Of a DNA stretch of 64,000 nt, positions 58,178-64,000 are shown piece by piece (the first letter of the stretch is position 1; each line of letters begins with the position of its first letter). Position numbers and translations under genes: made by a program. A model generated the notes under the pieces. It was given only the letters and a program-made list of their open reading frames with translations. It was not told the origin of the DNA and did not search any database. Source of the DNA: Cladorrhinum sp. PSN259. Lineage: Eukaryota > Ascomycota > Sordariomycetes > Sordariales > Podosporaceae. The DNA lies in contig MU867066.1 of assembly GCA_033725935.1 (NCBI GenBank), positions 310,001-374,000 of the forward strand. The letters are read 5' to 3'.

Positions 58178-59450
58178 TGAGTATGTGTTAGGATGATGAA
58201 GGTGGTTGCGGGCCGGGATTGGTTTTGCCTGAGCATTATTTATGTTATGGGGAGAGGGGGGGAGGACAAAAAGTTTCAGTTCTCGATTTTGTTGACGACA
58301 AGCAATGATTGATGATTATGAATTAGTCATGATATACGAATTTTTGATCAAATTTGTTGTATTCTTTCGCAACTAGTGACATCCGATTATTCCAAAGGAC
58401 CCCGAATTCGGTGCAGGAGTTTTGGGGGGCTTCTGTACTTTTCGTAGGAAACGAGAGCACACAGAGCCCAGCATAATAATCCGCGTTTCCTAGCAAACAC
58501 CAAACATGAAGATGGACGTGTGCTTGTATTAAGCCATTGAGCCAAAGCAGTAGGATGTTGTTCAGGATGTCCAGGTACGCGGCGCGAATGTGAAGTGGCC
58601 TGCCCTGGAACACCAAGCAATATGACCTTCATTCGGTCTTAGCACCAAAAGACATCATGAAGAGTAGGAAGCACATCAAGAAAGTCTACACAACAATCAG
58701 GCGTTCACCTTAGCGAATCGGTGAATCAAGTCTGCATGCTCACAAAAACAGCAAAGGAACAACAAGCACAGCAGAGAGAAGGAGCACCGAGAAGCCCATG
58801 CTCCCACAGGATCAGGTAGAGTAAATCTAGCACCAAAGGTGCATAATGTGGTGTAGAATAACGCCATTGATTGATGGTATCCATAAGAGAAAAAAATTGC
58901 CCCAGACCCCCAACAAAAAGAAATAAGATGTAACACAAACGCCCTCTCCATCCTAATGCCGTAAATGACTTTTTTTTCCCTTCGTTCCAATATAAACCCT
59001 CTGTCCCCAACTCACGACACTTCGCTGCAAGCCATCGACTGTTCGGCAGGTATACGGGGGTGTGGTCTTGTGCTCGTGGTTCCTTCAATCGTAGCTATCC
59101 ATCCGAAGTTAGGATAAGCGACACAAAGAACCAAGGCCTTTCGCGATGCTTCAAACCCCCTCCTTCCCCGCGCGAATCAGACAAACAAGAAAACCATGGC
59201 TCCAAAGCTCGCAGTAGCACCGCCAGATACTCGCACTCGTTGATATCGTGGGTGCTCATTGTTGGCCACATCAAGTCGAGACGTGTAGAATTGATCGCGA
59301 AAAATGCCTTCCTCCAGACTAGGGACAAATTCAACCCTCCAACACAACAGCAGAAAAGCCAAGCTCTCTCGCGCGCGCGCCGGCATCATTCCCCTTCAAA
59401 ATCGTCTTCAGACCGAGCGACAGTGGGGATCGGTCGTAAATCTTAAAGAT
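58178..59450. other. Intergenic, no gene recognised
   Basis: About 1.3 kb of convergent 3' flank between the methyltransferase and NOP10. A minus-strand open frame at 58726-59088 encodes hydrophobic but unrecognised sequence and is probably chance. Confidence 0.45.
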
Positions 59451-59735
59451 TTAGAGCTCTGTTAGATCACACAAAAAAGTCAGCCAACACTTTCCACCGG
59501 CCACATAACACACACAGAAATATGCAAGATAACAAAAAAAAAAAAACATACTCTGCTCACCAGCAGCCTTCAACAAAACCGAAAACCGCTTGCGCATGGC
59601 GACGCGATGGCGGGACCACTTGTCGTCGGGAGAAAATCTGGCGGGGTGCGCAGACTTGGTGACCTCGCTGCCGATGACCTTTTTGAGGGTGTACTGCCGG
59701 GTGCCGTCGGCGTTCTTGATGAACATGAGATGCAT
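59451..59735 (-). CDS. NOP10: H/ACA snoRNP subunit NOP10
   Basis: Exon 1 (59735-59561) plus an 8-base last exon (59458-59451) give 60 residues. MHLMFIKNADGTRQYTLKKV and KSAHPARFSPDDKWSRHRV are diagnostic of NOP10, the small core protein of H/ACA ribonucleoproteins that guide pseudouridylation and process rRNA; it binds the pseudouridine synthase Cbf5/dyskerin. Without splicing, the frame would read through intron sequence into an unlikely Phe/Cys-rich tail. The donor GTGAGC and acceptor AACAG give the short ending KAAEL, in keeping with the family's usual length. The intron is 102 bases and contains a long T tract on the coding strand. Confidence 0.93.
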   Translation of the reverse strand: MHLMFIKNADGTRQYTLKKVIGSEVTKSAHPARFSPDDKWSRHRVAMRKRFSVLLKAAGEQSMFFFFCYLAYFCVCYVAGGKCWLTFLCDLTEL

Positions 59736-60325
59736 TTTGAGAGAGAGTATTTATGTGCAGTGGCTTGGCTGAGATCTATTTTTCTTTTCTTCTGGCGATT
59801 GAACGAGACGAGAGACGATAAACGACGTGTAATAAGACGAGAGAATGTGTTAAAGCAAGGCAAAGCAAGCAAGTAAAAAATGCAAGAAGCAACAGCGATT
59901 GGCGACTGCTGGAAATTTCTCTGCCGGGCGGTGAATAATCTAAGTGGGGTTCTCTTGGAGAGGTGGAAGGACGGGAGACGCTCGGACCAACTTGCTCCAC
60001 TGCTTCATGCATCGCTGGTTGAAACGGCTGGTTCCTCTTGATGATCTTAAACCTCATGTTCTTTTCACTGGGAATCGGGTTTTTTTTCACAAAAAATAAA
60101 GCGCAATTGCATATTTGGGTTTTTGAAGGTAAAAGGCGGGGTTGAGCCCCCCTGAAGCACTAACACATGACCAAGAAGAGAAAGAGAAACAGATCCATGA
60201 GAAACATCCAACATACTACCCGATCAAACGACAAGCAGCAAAGGAAAAAGGAGAACCCAAATCATATCGTAACATTCATTATCATCACCCAATGAAACTC
60301 ATCCCACCAATTAGCTGCCGGCTTC
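59736..60325. other. Intergenic: NOP10 upstream region and 3' flank of the RS-rich gene
   Basis: 590 bases between two minus-strand genes in tandem. No coding signal. Confidence 0.5.
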
Positions 60326-62328
60326 CTATACCACGCTAGGCGATGTAGCACGTACCAACTCGGGAGCTTGGTGGCCACCGGTCTCGTTACCTTCAGGATT
60401 CTCAGATCGCACTTCAGGAGCAGCAGCCTCCCCACTATGAGAAATCTCAGTCGCCGTATCACTCAACTCATCATTGAAGTCTTCAGCCTGGGGTTTGCGC
60501 CATCCAAAGATATGAGACGAGGAGGGAGAAGATGACCGAGAAGATGCCGAAGATGCAGACGAAGACGACGCAGCCGATGACAGAGGACCACATCTGGTCG
60601 TCATGAATGCACCGGTACCAGACCAGAGAGGTCTAGAGAAGGTGCCAAAGGGAGGACCAGAGGGAGGCATCGGCGGTATCGACATGGGCATCGGTGGGGG
60701 CGGTGGCGGCGGTGGCGGCGGAGGAGGACCATACTCTCCACAACGGGGAAAGTACACCGGGAATGTGGGACCATGCACAAGGCCCGGGTTACCGAAGCAG
60801 TTATAGCAGGGCGGGTGCGTCGCGATACCATTCATAGTGGCTTGCAACGGGCGCGGGCATGGTAGCATGCGGACGAAGTGGCCACAATTGGGAACAGTTT
60901 GGCAGGCTTTGCAGCCTACATGGCCGATGGGCGCAGCAGACAGAGGCGGTTGGAAACGCTGGAAAGCCGGAGGGGGAGGCGGGGGCGGGGGCCCGAACGA
61001 TGGACGGCTGTAGGCCGAAACTGCCGGCGGAGGCGTGTAACACTCTGGAGGGGTTGGAGCCGAGAATGGATCACGGTTGAAAGGCGACTGCCAGGTATCC
61101 GTCACACTGTCCGAGGAGCTGTCGCGCCTTTGCACGCGAATCCGCGGAGGCGGCGGGGAGGGGCTCAGCCTGCGGTTGCGAATTCGGATGGTCACGGGTG
61201 ACATACTCCGGTTGCGGTTTCTCAAGGGGGAGAAACTGCGATTGCGGTTGCGGACGATCGGGATTGGAGATGGGCTGCGGCTGCGGCTGCGGCTGCGACT
61301 GCGATTGTGGATCGCGGGACGGTCATCGCGAACTCGGTATGTTGGAGGGAACGAGTAACCAGCTCGTGGGCTTCGGTAGGATGGAGGAGAGACGGAACGC
61401 TCTCGGCCGCTGCGGTATGAAGGGGGCGATGGAAATCTCTTGGCGCGGCGTGTTTCTTGTTGACGCTCTCGTTCCCTCGCCATCCTCCTGGCCTCCACAC
61501 TATCCACCATTGCCCATGGGTTCGACCAAGTATCAAAGGCGTTGACTCCTTCTCCTTCACAGGTGAAGGCCTTGGTTTCCTTTCCCTCAAGTACCAATGA
61601 GAATTGGAGAGGCTGGTTCGTGACCTTGTTCTTGTTCCAGAACCGCTTCTTGCAGGATTTGACTTCGGCGAATTCAGTCCCAGCGAACCTGAAGGCGCGT
61701 TGTTCCTTCAGGGAGACAACGGTCCAGGTCCTGGTCCGGTAAGAGGTTGAAGTTGAGTTCGCTCGATCTCGGAGCAAGTCGCCGATGGCCAGTTGAACTT
61801 GCTGGGGTAGCTTGCTGCATCTCTCGTCAAGATATTGTTCGTAGGTCTTGGCCTTTCCCCGAAAGATGCGACCGGCCCAACCTCGTCGGTGCTTATCCTG
61901 GAACTGCTTAACAGAACGGAGGTGTGTATCGGCGAGCTCAGACTGCGCAGCGGGCTCAGGACTGGTGGTGGTAGTGGCGCCAAATCTGTCGTAATTCTCG
62001 ATCTCGATGCCAAGCACCTTGCGGCCACCCAAGATATCTCGACGCTCAGGGAAGAAGGAAATATGCCAGGCTTCATACACTGGCCTGCTTATTTCGCCTC
62101 TCTTGACCCGGCTGCTGGGAGTAAGTATATGTGATCAATGTGGGTGATAAACTTAGTGGGGACTCACAACAGTGGGCTTCGATCTTGAAGACAATAGCGG
62201 GGAAACCTGTTGTGATCCTCCCAGCTCCTCTCGGAACCACTGTCGCTGCAGACGGTCGAGGCGTCGTCGTACATCTCCTCATTGACAGGGACCTCAGGGG
62301 TCGGCATGGAAGTCCAGTCCGTACACAT
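60326..62328 (-). CDS. RS- and proline-rich protein of unknown function
   Basis: Minus-strand exons 62328-62168 and 62114-60326 give 649 residues; the start at 62328 is the longest, with a second in-frame ATG at 62307. The N-terminal about 260 residues are the ordered part, with RPVYEAWHISFFPERRDIL and a region rich in Arg, Phe and Trp (about 120-260), including WTVVSLKEQRAFRF and FSLVLEGKE. The middle is a serine/arginine stretch (NRSRSRSRSRSPSP, then repeated RNRNRSFSP-type units) like splicing-factor RS domains. Then come long proline runs and a Cys/His-containing segment (CKACQTVPNCGHFVRMLPC) that could bind metal. The end is Ser-rich and acidic. I recognise no family; nuclear location or RNA-protein contact is suggested only by the RS region. 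Confidence 0.8.
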
Positions 62329-64000
62329 GTTGATGGCGGGTTCAATGATGGATACAAGACCAGTGGGAAATGGCCTTGGAGGAAAGGGTTCAAAAGACGG
62401 ACGAGTAACGGGATTGGGGCTGATGGATGCTTTAAGTCTGCAGCCGCAGCAATCCGAAGGAGGGGCGGAGAGAGGGAGAGGGGGAGGGGAAGGGGAAAGG
62501 CAGAAGCGGCACAGCCGATGGAGAGTGGTGAGCAGTGGAACAACAGTGCGACAAGAAACAGCAAGAAATAGGGCTGCATGCAGTCATGGAAGGGGCACAA
62601 TCACAGACATGGCAGATCTGAGCAGTTGGCGTGCTTTGTTGCCTGGGCTGCCTGGGCCGGAAAGCCCTGAGCGAAATATGACCTGCAGCTTTTTTGCAGA
62701 GTCGGCCATGCTGCAGGAAGGATCTGATGCTTCATTGGCACAATCAGTGTCCCGACGAGAGGCCTCGGCGACGTGACTTGGCTTCTTTCGGGGTGATATC
62801 TTTTGCAAAGGCGGCCGCCGACAAATGGGAATGGGCAATTGGCCGATTGCTGCGCAGCGAGCAAAGAGGATTGTGGGGATGGGATGCGCTGCGCCCCCGG
62901 CTGCCTTGCATTTGGGGGGGAAGAAGTTGCATCCCCCACAGTCACTTCCATTGAACACGGACTTTGGCCAGCCAGCCCGCTTCTGCCCGGCAGCTCGTTA
63001 CCCCGCTTTCGCCGACCATCCCGTGCTCCCCTCCGATAATCCCCCACCCACCAAAAAGCATCCACGGCACCTTCAAAAATCAATCATTCACTGGCCTTGC
63101 CTCACTTGACAACTGGCGGTCAAAAACCGGCAGGTGCAACAGTTGTTTCACGGATTTCTGGTTTTACCATTTCTCCGGGAAGCACGACGCAGGCAAGAAT
63201 AGATAAGTCAGCCGGGCAGAAGGGACAGCCGGGGAACACCAAGAGATGGTGTGCACACCAGACACGGCTCAATGTACAGCTGGCGACATGGCTTCGCTGA
63301 GTGGCGTCGTATTGGAGCCAATGCTGACGGATGGAGCCTCTGAAGTCTGTGTTGCCGTGCAGCCTTGCGCCATTTGATGATCAACTGACTGTCATGAACG
63401 GATCATCTCTTGTTATCTTTGGGAATGGGATCTGGATTGGAAAAGTGGGTCATCACGATTCACTTCAGCCAGCCTCATGTTCCGGCCCCATGTCTTATTT
63501 CAAGGTATTATTGAGTCAAATATTTGTATATGCTGATTCCCTTTCCACATTTCGCTCTTTCTTATAAAGTTGCTTGGCGAAATGCCCGCATGTTAATTCC
63601 TCGTCCTCTGGTTTTCTTTTTCTTTCTCTTTTTATTCACCTTTACATCCAATACGACTTCGGTGACAATGTCATCACCAGCATAGATTAGCATAACAAGT
63701 CCATCATATCCAATGGCACTACACCAGCTGGGCTATTTTCAGGTTGGGTGCTGTTCGATGCTCAGAGGTGCATGTACAGGACGAAATGTCTGACAGGCTA
63801 TCTCTTACCTTATTGCTTGAGCTGTCCCCTCTCTCTATTATCACTATTGTATTATCCTCCCATCCTCCTGTGACCCTTATACGAGATTCTCCACGTTCCA
63901 ACATCTATTTAAAAACCTCTTTCCGGCGTATCATCCGCCTAGTTCTTCTGGCGCGGGCCACAGCAAGTCGTAACAAAGATTGTTAACTTGAAATACATTT
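62329..64000. other. Intergenic to window end, no gene recognised
   Basis: About 1.7 kb. A purine-rich stretch near 62456-62500 lies close upstream of the RS-rich gene and produces overlapping open frames on both strands. The remaining sequence to 64000 shows no coding or RNA signal; any gene may begin beyond the window. Confidence 0.45.

Noticed and set aside
58726..59088. Minus-strand 120-codon frame with hydrophobic segments
   Set aside because: No recognised family, no clear promoter, lies in a 3' flank region.
1..64000. A secondary-metabolite gene cluster
   Set aside because: P450s, a methyltransferase and a GMC enzyme occur, but they are scattered over 58 kb among housekeeping genes and no PKS, NRPS or terpene synthase is present.

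Overview
This window looks like a chromosome segment of a filamentous ascomycete (Pezizomycotina, probably Sordariomycetes). Genes are broken by short introns of about 45-165 bp with GTRNGT donors, CTAAC/CTGAC-like branch sites and YAG acceptors. Gene families typical of these fungi are present: a HET-domain protein, fungal-rhodopsin (PTH11-like) membrane proteins, an HsbA-type wall protein, a BYS1 protein, a LaeA-like methyltransferase, URC4, MUP1- and JEN1-type transporters and a KDM5-type JmjC demethylase. I joined exons by hand so that every multi-exon model keeps one open frame from ATG to stop. I saw no rRNA, tRNA, CRISPR array or intact transposon.

Layout. 1-12.3 kb is an accessory, degradative stretch: a cytochrome P450 cut by the window edge, a broken AIG2/GGCT-like gene, a secreted GH5 beta-glucanase with C-terminal X2 and CBM46-like modules, a CorA-like membrane protein, a degraded copy of the GH5 3' end, a 7-TM rhodopsin-type protein and a secreted GMC oxidoreductase. 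12.3-21.4 kb holds a HET-domain gene convergent with the GMC gene, a relic of a GH6 cellobiohydrolase gene, an HsbA-type secreted protein and a divergent protein kinase. 22.8-30.5 kb holds transporters (MUP1-like, JEN1-like) and a second rhodopsin-type protein.

32.1-46.2 kb is conserved housekeeping: FAL1/eIF4A-III and SLX1 share a divergent promoter, followed by a 1784-residue KDM5/Lid2-type chromatin regulator, an aldo-keto reductase and URC4. After a 4.2 kb gap with no recognisable gene come two small secreted proteins (a cysteine-rich orphan and a BYS1 protein). A divergent P450/LaeA-like methyltransferase pair follows, then the small snoRNP protein NOP10 and an RS/proline-rich protein of unknown function.

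The genes do not form one obvious pathway. The most notable points are recent and old gene decay (AIG2-like, GH6, GH5 tail), which suggests turnover of plant-wall-degrading genes; a bacterial-like GH5-X2-CBM46 architecture; an orphan cysteine-rich secreted protein; a divergent P450/methyltransferase pair; and a possible poison splice product in the KDM5 gene. I found no clear sign of a wholly new multi-gene system.
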